DNA from: Nonomuraea sp. PA05
GTDB lineage: Bacteria > Actinomycetota > Actinomycetes > Streptosporangiales > Streptosporangiaceae
NCBI RefSeq assembly: GCF_008086045.1
Contig: NZ_VSEY01000016.1
Location: 124,001 to 188,000, forward strand
Length of the DNA stretch: 64,000 bases
Direction: 5' to 3'
Shown: positions 53,048 to 62,294 of the stretch, piece after piece
Numbering within the stretch: position 1 is the first letter of the stretch
How the letters are laid out: every line of letters starts with the position of its first letter
Translations under genes and position numbers: made by a program
Notes under the pieces: model-generated
Told to the model about the DNA's origin: nothing
The model's database searches: none
Seen by the model: only the letters and a program-made list of their open reading frames with translations

Positions 53048-53788
53048 ATGTCCGCAGCAGCACGCAGGACCGCCGTCGTCATCGGGGCAGGGCCGGGGCT
53101 CGGGATGTCCGTCGCGCACCGGTTCGGGCGCGAGGGGTACGCCGTGGCGCTCGTCTCCCGCAGCGCCGGCCGCCACGCCGGTTATGTCGCGTCCCTGGCG
53201 GGGGCGGGGGTGGAGGCGGCGGCGTTCACCGCCGACGTGCACGACCGCGACCGGACCGTGGCCGCCCTGGACGCGATCCGCGAGCGGTTCGGCACGATCG
53301 ACGTGCTCTACTACGGCCCGGGGGCCGCCGATCTGGACGTCGCGCCCGCGTCCATCACCGGCATCGGCGCGGCGGACGCCCGGGAGGCGATGGAGATCGT
53401 GTATCCGGCGGTGGACCTGGTCGGGCAGGTGCTGCCCGGCATGATCGAGCGGGGCGAGGGCGGGCTGCTGTTCGCCGGCGGGCTCAGCGCCGTCATGCCG
53501 ATGCCCGCCCTGGGCGGGCTGGCGATCGCCTCGGCCGCGCTGCGCAACTACGGGCTGACGCTGCACTCGGCGCTGGCGGGGCAGGGGGTCTACGCCGGGA
53601 ATCTGATCATCGGGGGGCTGATCGAACGGGGTGACATCCACGCGCACGTCGTCTCGCAGCCGGAGCGGTTCGGTGACGTGGGCGGCAGCACCCTCGACCC
53701 GGACGCGATCGCCGATGGCGCCTGGGAGCTGTACACCAAGCGGGACCGGCCGGAGGCGACGTTCAGCGCCTTCGAACTCCCCGTCTGA
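53048..53788 (+). CDS. Short-chain dehydrogenase-like protein, atypical active site
   Basis: 246 residues, Rossmann fold with nucleotide loop VVIGAGPGLGMSVAHRFG and acidic VSRSAGRHAGY. The normal YxxxK catalytic pair should fall in LGGLAIASAALRNYG, but that stretch has Leu and Ser at those places, so the classical mechanism is missing. It may be a regulatory or atypical reductase. GGAAGG precedes the ATG. Controlled by the divergent TetR. Confidence 0.8.
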   Translation: MSAAARRTAVVIGAGPGLGMSVAHRFGREGYAVALVSRSAGRHAGYVASLAGAGVEAAAFTADVHDRDRTVAALDAIRERFGTIDVLYYGPGAADLDVAPASITGIGAADAREAMEIVYPAVDLVGQVLPGMIERGEGGLLFAGGLSAVMPMPALGGLAIASAALRNYGLTLHSALAGQGVYAGNLIIGGLIERGDIHAHVVSQPERFGDVGGSTLDPDAIADGAWELYTKRDRPEATFSAFELPV

Positions 53789-53849
53789 TCACCTGGGCTC
53801 CGGCCTTCGAACACCCCCCGCTGATCGCCCCGCTGACGCCCTCCGGTGG

Positions 53850-54692
53850 TCAGGGCCTGAGCTCGGCGATGCGCGCGAAGGCCGTCACGTCGAGCTGCTC
53901 GCCTCGCGCCGACGGGTCCACCCCGGCCGCGCGCAGCGTGCGCTCGGCGTCGGCGGCCGTCCCCGCCCAGGACGCGAGCGCCGCCCGCAACGTCTTGCGG
54001 CGTTGCGCGAAGGCCGCGTCCACCACCTCGAACACCTCCTCGCGGGACGCCGACGTGACCGGCGGGTCGCGGCGGACCAGCGAGACGAGACCGGAGTCCA
54101 CGTTGGGGGCGGGCCAGAAGACGGTACGGCCCACGGGCCCCGCCCTGCGCACGTCGGCGTACCAGGCGGCCTTGACCGACGGCACCCCGTACACCTTCGA
54201 GCCGGGACCCGCCGCCAGCCGGTCGGCCACCTCCGACTGCACCATGACCAGGCCCTTGCGCAGCGACGGCAGGGCCTCCAGGACGTGCAGCACCACCGGG
54301 ACGGCCACGTTGTACGGCAGGTTCGCCACCAGCGCCGTGGGGATGTGACCGGACAGATCGTCGAGAGTGATCTTCATGGCGTCGGCGTTGACGACCGTGA
54401 GCTTGTCGGCCGCCTCGCGCTCGGCCACCGTGATCGGAAGCTGCCCGGCCAGCACCGGGTCGATCTCGACGGCCACCACGTGCGCGGCCGGCTCCAGCAG
54501 CGCGAGCGTCAGCGAGCCGAGGCCGGGGCCCACCTCGATGACCACGTCATCGGGCGAGAGGTCGGCCACGCGGACGATGCGACGGACGGTCCCCGCGTCG
54601 ATCACGAAGTTCTGGCCCAATTTTTTTGTCGGACGCAAATTTAGCTTGTCCGCCAAAATACGTATTTCCGCAGGGCCCAACAGCCTCATCAT
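53850..54692 (-). CDS. rsmA: 16S rRNA (adenine1518/1519-N6)-dimethyltransferase
   Basis: 280 residues (KsgA). Dimethylates two adjacent adenines near the 3' end of 16S rRNA. Motifs: KKLGQNFVID, VIEVGPGLGSLTLALL (SAM site) and NLPYNVAVPVVLHVL (catalytic NLPY). The start is one of two ATGs in tandem (54692, 54689); a much longer frame above runs antisense into the kinase gene. Normally follows rpfB directly. Confidence 0.94.
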   Translation of the reverse strand: MMRLLGPAEIRILADKLNLRPTKKLGQNFVIDAGTVRRIVRVADLSPDDVVIEVGPGLGSLTLALLEPAAHVVAVEIDPVLAGQLPITVAEREAADKLTVVNADAMKITLDDLSGHIPTALVANLPYNVAVPVVLHVLEALPSLRKGLVMVQSEVADRLAAGPGSKVYGVPSVKAAWYADVRRAGPVGRTVFWPAPNVDSGLVSLVRRDPPVTSASREEVFEVVDAAFAQRRKTLRAALASWAGTAADAERTLRAAGVDPSARGEQLDVTAFARIAELRP

Positions 54693-54723
54693 CCAACCAG
54701 TCTCCCGCATCGAAGAACGTGCG

Positions 54724-56985
54724 ATGGCGGATGGGGAGACCAGAGGAGAGGATGGCGTGGAACAGGAAGGGACGTCGCTCATGGAACCAACGGGCGCCGC
54801 GCCGCTCCGGCCGACCGACCTGCGCGCGATCGGGCCGTACCGGCTGCTGGGCCGATTGGGCGAGGGCGGCATGGGGACCGTGTTCCTCGCGCGGGCGCCG
54901 ACGGGACGGTTCGTCGCGCTCAAGGTGGTCAAGGCGGAGTTCGCCAATCAGGACGGGTTCGCCCAGCGCTTCCACGTGGAGGTCGACAACGCCCGCCGCG
55001 TGGCGTCGTTCTGCACGGCCCAGGTGCTGGACAACGGCAACACCGGCGACGGCCGGCCCTACATGGTGACCGAGTACATCGCCGGCACTCCCCTGTCGGA
55101 CCAGATCTCGAAGTACGGCGCGCTGGAACCGGGGCCGCTGCACGGCGTCGCGCTCGGCGTCGCGGCGGCACTGGCCGCCATCCACGTCGCGGAGCTGGTG
55201 CACCGCGACCTCAAGCCGGCGAACGTGATCCTCTCGTTGTCCGGGCCCCGCGTGATCGACTTCGGCATCGCCAGGGCGCTCGACCGCGAGACCGGCTTCA
55301 CGCTCTCCGGCGAACTGCTGGGCAGCCCCGGCTGGTGGGCGCCCGAGCAGGTGCGGGGCGAGCTGATCAGTCCGGCGGTCGACATCTTCGCCTGGGGCTG
55401 CCTGGTGGCCTACGCGGGGAACGGGCGGCATCCGTTCGGGCGCGGCGACCCCATCACGATGGCCTCCCGCGTCCTCAACACACCGCCTGACCTTGGGGCA
55501 CTGCCCGCGCCGCTGAACGAGCTGGTGCGGCGGGCCACGTCCATGGACCCGGCGCTGCGGCCCACCGCGCAGGACCTGCTGATCGCGCTGGTCGGGGGGA
55601 GCGCGCCGATGCCGGCGACGGCCGATCCGCCCACGCTCGTGGCGACCGAGATGCTCAGTGATTGGCAGCCGCCGCAGAACGTGGTGGACGAGCCGGACAT
55701 CACGGCCACCTTCACGACTCCGCCGCCCAGTGACGCCACCGGGCGGAGGGGTGTCGTCCCCGCATCGCCCTCCGGCGCTTCGAACCCTGGCGCTCCCACT
55801 GGCGCGCCGGGTGCTTCCGGGGTGACCGGCTCCGCGACCGCGCCCGGAACTGCGGCGGGGGCCGCGGGCATGTCCGGGCCTGCGAGCGCGCCCGGCTTCA
55901 CCGGGGCTGCGAGCGCGCCGGGCTTCACCGGAGCGGCCGGGCCCGCGAGCGCACCTGGCTCTGCCGGAGCGGCCGGCGGGGCGCCGTCCCTGGAGGAGCG
56001 GGCTCGCTGGGAGGAGGAGGCCGCCAAGGAGGAGCTGGCCCGCTGGCAGGTGCCTGGGCAGGTGGAGGCGCCGAAGCGGCGGCTCGGGCTGTTCGGGGGC
56101 AAGGCCTCGAAGCAGGCGTCTGGGCCCTCGCAGACGGAGAGCGCGCAGTCACGGCAGGACACCGGGCCGGGTGCCGGCTCGGGGCAGGTGGCGCAAGAGA
56201 GCAGCTCGGGGCCCGCGACCAGAGGAGGCGGCCCAGGTGCTCCAGGCGGCGGCTCGGGACCTCTGACCAGCGGCTCGGGACCTTTGACCAGCGGCTCGGG
56301 ACCTCTGACCAGCGGCTCAGGACCTCTGACCAGCGGCTCAGGACCTCTGACCAGCGGCTCGGGGGCGGTGCCGCAGCGGGGCGGCTTAGGCGCCGACACG
56401 CATCCGGGCACGATCGGCTCCCCCGCCGAACGCGACGCCGACTCCGACACCATCGGCGGCACCCGCACAACCGGCACCCGATGGCTCATCGCCGCCGGTG
56501 CCGCCGTGCTGGCCATCGTGGTGACCGTGGCGGTGCTGATCGCCACCTCGGCCCGCGACACGACCACCATCGCCACCCAGAACACCCCGACCCAGGCCAC
56601 GGGCCGCCCCAGCCCGAACGACGTGGGCCGCCGCTTCGCCCTCGGCGCGAACTTCGACGACCCCGTCGCCATCGTGACGGGAACGCCGGAGTGCGGGCTG
56701 AAGGAGTACGAGGGCATCACGTCCGCCAAGGGCCAGCTCTGCGTGATCCGCTGGACGATGCTCAACCCGGGCGGCGAGCGCAGAGTGCTGGTCCAGCCGG
56801 TGGTGACCATGGTGGATGACCGGGGCGGCGAGCACGACCCGTCGCCCATCACGCTGCCGCCGGCGATCCTGCCCGGCGGGCGGGTGGACAGCGCCTTCGT
56901 GTTCGACCTGGCCATGTACCGCAAACCCATGAAGATGACGGCGACCCTGCTGGAGAACGGCAAGCTGATCGAGGTGGCGCTGTGA
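54724..56985 (+). CDS. Membrane Ser/Thr protein kinase with repeat linker
   Basis: 753 residues. Kinase domain (about 35-300): GRLGEGGMGTVFLA, VALKVVK, LVHRDLKPANV and VIDFGIARA, all catalytic residues present. A long Ala/Gly/Pro/Ser linker follows with five GSGPLTS repeats, one membrane helix (about 585-610) and an outer domain of about 150 residues (NFDDPVAIVTGTPECGLKEY) like DUF4352-type folds. A divergent start with rsmA. Coupled by a start/stop overlap to the FG-GAP protein gene. Confidence 0.9.
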   Translation: MADGETRGEDGVEQEGTSLMEPTGAAPLRPTDLRAIGPYRLLGRLGEGGMGTVFLARAPTGRFVALKVVKAEFANQDGFAQRFHVEVDNARRVASFCTAQVLDNGNTGDGRPYMVTEYIAGTPLSDQISKYGALEPGPLHGVALGVAAALAAIHVAELVHRDLKPANVILSLSGPRVIDFGIARALDRETGFTLSGELLGSPGWWAPEQVRGELISPAVDIFAWGCLVAYAGNGRHPFGRGDPITMASRVLNTPPDLGALPAPLNELVRRATSMDPALRPTAQDLLIALVGGSAPMPATADPPTLVATEMLSDWQPPQNVVDEPDITATFTTPPPSDATGRRGVVPASPSGASNPGAPTGAPGASGVTGSATAPGTAAGAAGMSGPASAPGFTGAASAPGFTGAAGPASAPGSAGAAGGAPSLEERARWEEEAAKEELARWQVPGQVEAPKRRLGLFGGKASKQASGPSQTESAQSRQDTGPGAGSGQVAQESSSGPATRGGGPGAPGGGSGPLTSGSGPLTSGSGPLTSGSGPLTSGSGPLTSGSGAVPQRGGLGADTHPGTIGSPAERDADSDTIGGTRTTGTRWLIAAGAAVLAIVVTVAVLIATSARDTTTIATQNTPTQATGRPSPNDVGRRFALGANFDDPVAIVTGTPECGLKEYEGITSAKGQLCVIRWTMLNPGGERRVLVQPVVTMVDDRGGEHDPSPITLPPAILPGGRVDSAFVFDLAMYRKPMKMTATLLENGKLIEVAL
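56251..56355. repeat. 21-bp tandem repeat in kinase gene
   Basis: Five units of GGCTCGGGACCTCTGACCAG plus C, with minor changes, coding GSGPLTS. Located in the linker between kinase and membrane; copy number may vary without breaking frame. Confidence 0.85.
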
Positions 56986-58313
56986 TGATCAGAGCTACCC
57001 TCGCCCTCGTGGCGGGAACGATCACAGCCACCGTGGCCTCCGCCGCGATCCCAGCCACCGCCGCGGCCTCTGCGGTCGTTGCGGCTTCCGGCACCGCCGC
57101 TGCTTCCGGCACCGCCGCGGCCTCCGCGATCACTGCGGCTTCCGCCATCACCGCAGCTTCCGGCACCGCCGCAGCTTCTGGCACCGCCGTGGCCTGCGGC
57201 GGGGCCGCTGACTTCGACGGTGACGGGGTGGACGACGTCGCGGTGGGCGACCCGTTCGCGGACGACCAGAAGGGCGCCGTGCATGTGTTGTCCGGCGGCA
57301 AGGTGGTGCCGGTCAGCGTTCCCGGGCCGGCCAGGGGCGATGGTCTCGGCTGGTCCGTCCGGCTCGCGAAGGTGAACGGCGACGCCTGCGCCGACCTGGT
57401 GATCGGCGCCCCGTACACGGACGTGGACGGCACCGAGGACGCCGGCGCCGCGTACGTGGTCTACGGCGGCAACGCGGCGCCCCCGCAGCAGCTGACCGCG
57501 CCGCAGCCCCAGCGGTTCGCGCACTTCGGCTGGTCGATCGCCGCGCGCGGTGACCTGGTGGCGATCGGCGCGCCGTACGAGGACGAGGCCCGGCTGCTCG
57601 ACGTGGGCGCCGTCTACGTGCGCCAGGGCGCGGGCGAGCTGCGCAGGATCAGCCAGGAGACCGTGGACGTGCGCGGCAACAGCGAGGTGGGCGACCAGTT
57701 CGGCTGGTCGATGGCGTTCGGGCCGAAGAACGGGCTGGTCGTCGGCGTCCCGTACGAGAACGACGACGGGGCGGGCCGTCAGGTGGAGGCGGGCAAGATC
57801 GACTCCGGCTCGGTCGTGTTCATCGACGACGTGCTGGCGCCGCGGATCACCTCGTTCAAGCTGGACTCGCCGACGAACGCCTCCGGTGACCGGTTCGGGT
57901 ACGCGGTCGCGTACGCCGAGGGGTCCGGTTACGCCGTCGGCTCGCCGGGGCCTGGTTACGTGCAGCTTCTCGATCCCGCGCGCAAACCCATGAGGAGGGT
58001 GACGCAGGGAGGTAAGCAGGCGTTCGGCTTCTCGATGGCCGTTTCGACGGACGGGCGGCTGGCGATCGGGGCTCCCTATGGGGGTGGTGTCCGGATCGTC
58101 TCGTGGAAGAGCGCTGACGAGGAGCGGAAGCTGGCCACCGCCGATGGGCTGTTCGGGTGGTCGCTGACCTTCAGCGGGAACAAGCTGTACGTGGGGCAGC
58201 CGGATGCGGCGCCGTCCGGGAAGGTCGCGGTGAGCGCCCGCAACGACGAGACGGCACAGCAGCCGCTGCAGCCGCCGAAGGGAGCCGACTTCGGGGTCTC
58301 CCTGGCCGGCTGA
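56982..58313 (+). CDS. Secreted FG-GAP/integrin-alpha-like repeat protein
   Basis: 443 residues. Sec signal (MMIRATLALVAG) followed by a low-complexity ASGTAA repeat (about 28-68), then about six FG-GAP blades: DFDGDGVDDVAVGDPFADD, GDACADLVIGAPYTDVDG, DLVAIGAPYEDEARLLD, and so on. FG-GAP blades bind calcium and form a beta-propeller outside the cell. Start is GTG at 56982 or ATG at 56985, overlapping the kinase stop, so the pair is co-translated. Ligand unknown. Confidence 0.88.
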   Translation: MMIRATLALVAGTITATVASAAIPATAAASAVVAASGTAAASGTAAASAITAASAITAASGTAAASGTAVACGGAADFDGDGVDDVAVGDPFADDQKGAVHVLSGGKVVPVSVPGPARGDGLGWSVRLAKVNGDACADLVIGAPYTDVDGTEDAGAAYVVYGGNAAPPQQLTAPQPQRFAHFGWSIAARGDLVAIGAPYEDEARLLDVGAVYVRQGAGELRRISQETVDVRGNSEVGDQFGWSMAFGPKNGLVVGVPYENDDGAGRQVEAGKIDSGSVVFIDDVLAPRITSFKLDSPTNASGDRFGYAVAYAEGSGYAVGSPGPGYVQLLDPARKPMRRVTQGGKQAFGFSMAVSTDGRLAIGAPYGGGVRIVSWKSADEERKLATADGLFGWSLTFSGNKLYVGQPDAAPSGKVAVSARNDETAQQPLQPPKGADFGVSLAG

Positions 58314-58482
58314 GGCTGACCACACCGCCGACGGGCAGAGGCCTGTGGGTGCGGCGTGCGAGGCAGGCGCGACGGGCCGCCGGCGCGGAAGGCAGGCGGC
58401 CCGGCAGGCAGGCGGCGGCGGGGGGTGGCAGGCAACGCGGCGGGTGGCGCGACAAACAACGGGAGACGCGGCGGGAGTGGGG

Positions 58483-59403
58483 TTAGCGGGCGTTCATGGT
58501 GAACAGGCGGTCGCCGCAGTGCGGCCACTGTCCCTGCCATCGCCCGCCCACCTGCTGGTAGAGGAGCTGCGCCCGATAGGTCTGCTCCTCCTCCGGCCAG
58601 GACGTCGGCGTGTCCATCCCCCCCACCGCCTGCCACATCGGCAAACTGAACTGGTACAGCCCGTAGTAGGGCCCATCCGCGTTGAAAGCCTCGGGGTTGC
58701 CCCGCGACTCGCACTCCGCCAAGGCCTCCCAGTCGAGCTGCAGGATCTCCGGCTGGATCTGGACGGTCCGGGGCGGGGTGACGGTGATGACGGTGCCGTC
58801 CTTGGGGAAGCTGCCGAGCGGCGGGTTGACCAGGTAGCCGCGCCGCAGGGCGATGCGCTTCTGTTTGAGCACCTCGCGCACGGTCCGGGCCGTCGTGCGG
58901 GAGGTCACCCGCGTGGTGCCGGCCACCACGTACACCTTGCGCCTCGTGTAGACGGTCAGTTCCATGCCCTCCAGCGGGACTCTGTGGCCGGGCGGGGCGG
59001 AGAGCTTGCCGGCGGTGGGGGCGATGTCCAGCTCGGTGAGGGCGTCGTGGACGTTCGTGGCGGTGACGAGGTGGGTGCTGGTGTGGCCGTCGAGCGTCAG
59101 GGTGAGGGGGCGGGCGCGCCGCACCTCGATGGTGGCGCCGTCCTCGACCACGTTCTGCGTGGACGGGCGGACGACGTCGCCGTACCCCACGGAGACCTCC
59201 GCGTCGGCGAGCACCTCCTGGACCGTTCCACCGAACGCGCGGACGTGCGTGCGCTCGCCGTCGACCACCACGATGACCTCTTTGACGAGGAACGAGACCA
59301 CCACGAGCGCGCCGACGGCCACCGCCCCGGCCACGCACACCACCGGCGTCCACGGGGAACGCCAGGGTATGGGCGGGCGGGGCGCACGCCTCTTTCCTCG
59401 CAC
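58483..59403 (-). CDS. rpfB: Resuscitation-promoting factor RpfB
   Basis: 306 residues. N-terminal membrane anchor (about 18-42), DUF348 ubiquitin-like repeats (VDGERTHVRAFGGTVQEVL and on), a G5 domain, and a C-terminal transglycosylase-like domain (about 232-306) with catalytic Glu in LAECESRGNPEAFN and YYGLYQFSLPMWQAVGG. Cleaves peptidoglycan to stimulate regrowth. In the normal order metG-tatD-rpfB. No riboswitch fits in the 81-base gap upstream. Confidence 0.93.
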   Translation of the reverse strand: MRGKRRAPRPPIPWRSPWTPVVCVAGAVAVGALVVVSFLVKEVIVVVDGERTHVRAFGGTVQEVLADAEVSVGYGDVVRPSTQNVVEDGATIEVRRARPLTLTLDGHTSTHLVTATNVHDALTELDIAPTAGKLSAPPGHRVPLEGMELTVYTRRKVYVVAGTTRVTSRTTARTVREVLKQKRIALRRGYLVNPPLGSFPKDGTVITVTPPRTVQIQPEILQLDWEALAECESRGNPEAFNADGPYYGLYQFSLPMWQAVGGMDTPTSWPEEEQTYRAQLLYQQVGGRWQGQWPHCGDRLFTMNAR

Positions 59404-59484
59404 GGGCCACCTCCGGTGTGGGGCAGGACGGCCCGAACGTTACGCTGGTTCTGTTCCCGTATCCACAGGTTCACCAAAAGTTGG

Positions 59485-60342
59485 TCACCACTCGCCGAAA
59501 ACTGTGACTCCGTTGGCGCTGATCGCCTCGCACAACTGATCCGGGTGGACGTTCTTGACCTCGGCCAGGCAACGAAGAGTGAGAGGGATGAGGTACGGGG
59601 CGTTCGGCTTGCCGCGGTGCGGGACGGGCGGGAGGTAGGGGGCGTCGGTCTCGACCAGCATGAGCTCGGCGGGAGCGACTTCGGCCGCCTCGCGCAGGTA
59701 GCCGGCGTTCTTGTACGTCACCGGCCCGGAGAATGACATGAAATATCCGGCGTCGGTGCACTTCTTGGCCATCTCGGCGTCGCCGGAGAAGCTGTGGAAG
59801 ACCACCTTGCCGGGGGCGCCCTCGGCGGCCAGCACCTTCAGCACGTCGTCGTGCGCCTCGCGATCGTGGATGACCAGCGCCTTGCCGGTGCGCTTGGCGA
59901 TCTCGATGTGCGCGCGGAAGCTGGCGTGCTGGTCGTCCCTGCTCGCCCAGTCGCGGTAGTAGTCGAGGCCCGTCTCCCCCACCGCCCGCACCTCCGGACG
60001 GCCGGCCAGCGCCTCGATCTCGGCCAGGACCTCCGGGGTGGCCTCGTGCGCCTCGTTCGGGTGGATGGCCACGCCGGCGTACACGCCCTCCTGCTGGGCC
60101 GCCATGTCGGCGTTCCAGCGGGAGGACGTCAGGTCGTAGCCGATGGTGACGAGCCTGGTCACGTTGACGGCCCGGGCGTCGTCGAGGATGCCGCGTACGG
60201 TCGCCGAGGCCGCCTGCGCGGCCTGCGCCACCGGGTCACCCGACGACGCCTGCCTGTTGCCGACCATGATGTCGAGGTGGCAGTGGCTGTCGAACACGGG
60301 CGCGGCGAGCGCCTCAGGCGCGGCGGGAAGCTTGGTGGTCAC
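59485..60342 (-). CDS. tatD: TatD-family metal-dependent hydrolase
   Basis: 285 residues, TIM barrel amidohydrolase fold. Metal ligands in FDSHCHLD, GETGLDYYRD, VIHDREAHDD, FHSFSGDAEMA and LVETDAPYLPP. TatD proteins are 3'-5' DNases or DNA repair factors. Length slightly long owing to an insert after HCHLD (about 30 residues). Standard neighbour of metG and rpfB. Confidence 0.94.
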   Translation of the reverse strand: MTTKLPAAPEALAAPVFDSHCHLDIMVGNRQASSGDPVAQAAQAASATVRGILDDARAVNVTRLVTIGYDLTSSRWNADMAAQQEGVYAGVAIHPNEAHEATPEVLAEIEALAGRPEVRAVGETGLDYYRDWASRDDQHASFRAHIEIAKRTGKALVIHDREAHDDVLKVLAAEGAPGKVVFHSFSGDAEMAKKCTDAGYFMSFSGPVTYKNAGYLREAAEVAPAELMLVETDAPYLPPVPHRGKPNAPYLIPLTLRCLAEVKNVHPDQLCEAISANGVTVFGEW

Positions 60343-60417
60343 GCCATCAAAGCCTAGCCGCCGCCGAAAGCCGGCCCACCGTACGGGAGCCGACCCGCAG
60401 TGCCGGGGCCGCCGCGG

Positions 60418-62202
60418 TCACTCGCCCAGCCGGGCCAGCTCCTCGTCGATGACCTTGGGGTCGAGCTTCTTGAACAGCGGCACGGGCGGCGCCAGCGGCG
60501 TGCCCGGCCGGATCGGCCGGTGCTCCCACCGGGCGGCCCCCTCGGCGTAGTCGCCGGTGATCACCGGGTACGGAGTGCCGCCGTCCTCGTCGACCTCGCG
60601 GATCTCCGGCATGCCCGACCACACCCCCTCCCCGCCCAGCATGGCGAAGACCTTGTTGGAGGAGCTGGGCAGGAACGGCGTGAGCATCGTCTTGGCGTCG
60701 TCGACGACCTGAAGCGCGACGTGCAGGATGGACTTCTGCCGCTCGGGGTCGTCCTTGAGCTTCCACGGCTCCTGGTCGGCGAGGTACTTGTTGGCCTCGC
60801 GGACCACGTCGAACGCCTCCGTGATGGCGTTCTTGAAGCGCGAGCGCCCCAGCTCCGCCCCCACGGGCGCGAAGGCGTCGCGCGAGCGCTGCAGCAGGGC
60901 CCTGTCGGCGTCGGTGAGGTCGCCCGGCTCGGGCACGGCGCCGAAGTTCTTGGCCGCCATCGAGATGGACCGGTTGACCAGGTTGCCCCAGGCGGCCACC
61001 AGCTCGCCGTTGTTGCGGTTGACGAACTCCTGCCAGGTGAAGTCGGTGTCCTGGTTCTCCGGGCCGGCCACGGCGATGTAGTAGCGCAGCGCGTCGGCGT
61101 CGTAGCGGGCCAGGAAGTCGCGTACGTAGATGACGACCTGCCGCGAGGAGGAGAACTTCTTGCCCTCCATCGTCAGGAACTCGCTGGAGACCACCTCGGA
61201 CGGCACGTCGAGGGCGCCCAGCGCGCCGGGGGAGCCGCCGCGCGCGCCGATGCCGCTGTAGCCGAACAGCATGGCGGGCCAGATCTCGGCGTGGAAGACG
61301 ATGTTGTCCTTGCCCATGAAGTAGTAGCCGCGGGCGTCGGGGTTCTGCCACCACTGGCGCCACGCGTCGGGGTCGCCGGAGCGCCTGGCCCATTCGATGG
61401 AGGCCGACAGGTAGCCGATGACGGCGTCGAACCACACGTACAGCCGCTTGTTGGGCTGGTCGCGCCAGCCGTCGAGCGGGATGGGCACGCCCCAGTCGAG
61501 GTCGCGGCTGATCGCGCGCGGCTGCAGGTCGCCGAGCAGGTTGAGGGCGAACTTGAGCACGTTGGGCCGCCACTCGCCCTGCTTGGACTGCAGGTAGGTG
61601 CCGAGCACCTCGGCGAAGGCGGGCAGGTCGAGCATGAAGTGCTCGGTCTCGACGAAGACCGGCGTCTCGCCGTTGATGCGGCTCTTGGGGTTGACGAGCT
61701 GGATCGGGTCGAGCTGGTTGCCGCAGTTGTCGCACTGGTCGCCGCGCGCGCCGTCGTAGCCGCAGATGGGGCAGGTGCCCTCGATGTAGCGGTCGGGCAG
61801 GGTGCGGCCGGTGGAGGGCGAGATGGCGCCCATCGTGGTCTTGGGGAAGATATAGCCGTTGTCGTAGAGGCCCTTGAAGATCTGCTGCGTGACGGCGTAG
61901 TGGTTCTTGGTGGTGGTCCTGGTGAACAGGTCGTAGGACAGGCCGAGGCCGGTGAGGTCTTCGGCGATGACGCGGTTGTAGCGGTCGGCCAGCTCTCTGG
62001 CGCTCACGCCCTCCTTGTCGGCCTGCACCTGGATAGGGGTGCCGTGCTCGTCGGTGCCGGAGACCATCAGCACATTGTTGCCCGCCATGCGCTGGTAACG
62101 ACTGAAGACGTCGGACGGCACGCCGAACCCCGAGACGTGCCCGATATGACGAGGCCCGTTCGCATACGGCCACGCCACGGCGGTGAGAATGTGCTGGGTC
62201 AT
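60418..62202 (-). CDS. metG: Methionyl-tRNA synthetase
   Basis: 594 residues. Charges tRNA-Met. HIGH motif at RHIGHVSGFGVPSDV, zinc knuckle CPICGYDGARGDQCDNCG, KMSKS loop as KKFSSSRQ. Anticodon-binding helical domain from about 380. The C-terminal tail (APPVPLFKKLDPKVIDEEL) is short and lacks the EMAP/OB dimer domain. The ATG at 62202 begins MTQHILTAVAWPYANGP. Confidence 0.96.
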   Translation of the reverse strand: MTQHILTAVAWPYANGPRHIGHVSGFGVPSDVFSRYQRMAGNNVLMVSGTDEHGTPIQVQADKEGVSARELADRYNRVIAEDLTGLGLSYDLFTRTTTKNHYAVTQQIFKGLYDNGYIFPKTTMGAISPSTGRTLPDRYIEGTCPICGYDGARGDQCDNCGNQLDPIQLVNPKSRINGETPVFVETEHFMLDLPAFAEVLGTYLQSKQGEWRPNVLKFALNLLGDLQPRAISRDLDWGVPIPLDGWRDQPNKRLYVWFDAVIGYLSASIEWARRSGDPDAWRQWWQNPDARGYYFMGKDNIVFHAEIWPAMLFGYSGIGARGGSPGALGALDVPSEVVSSEFLTMEGKKFSSSRQVVIYVRDFLARYDADALRYYIAVAGPENQDTDFTWQEFVNRNNGELVAAWGNLVNRSISMAAKNFGAVPEPGDLTDADRALLQRSRDAFAPVGAELGRSRFKNAITEAFDVVREANKYLADQEPWKLKDDPERQKSILHVALQVVDDAKTMLTPFLPSSSNKVFAMLGGEGVWSGMPEIREVDEDGGTPYPVITGDYAEGAARWEHRPIRPGTPLAPPVPLFKKLDPKVIDEELARLGE

Positions 62203-62294
62203 GCGTCCCAGCCTACGGGTTGCTGAGATTCATCTGTTACGCGCCACCGCCGCTCCCGCGGGCGATGCGGGGCGGCGGCGACGCGTACGGGATG

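Noticed and set aside
55410..58325. 971-codon minus-strand frame
   Set aside because: It is antisense to the kinase and FG-GAP genes; the Pro/Arg-rich product matches nothing.
59404..59484. Cyclic di-AMP riboswitch upstream of rpfB
   Set aside because: Some actinobacterial rpf genes have one, but the gap is only 81 bases and lacks the conserved fold.
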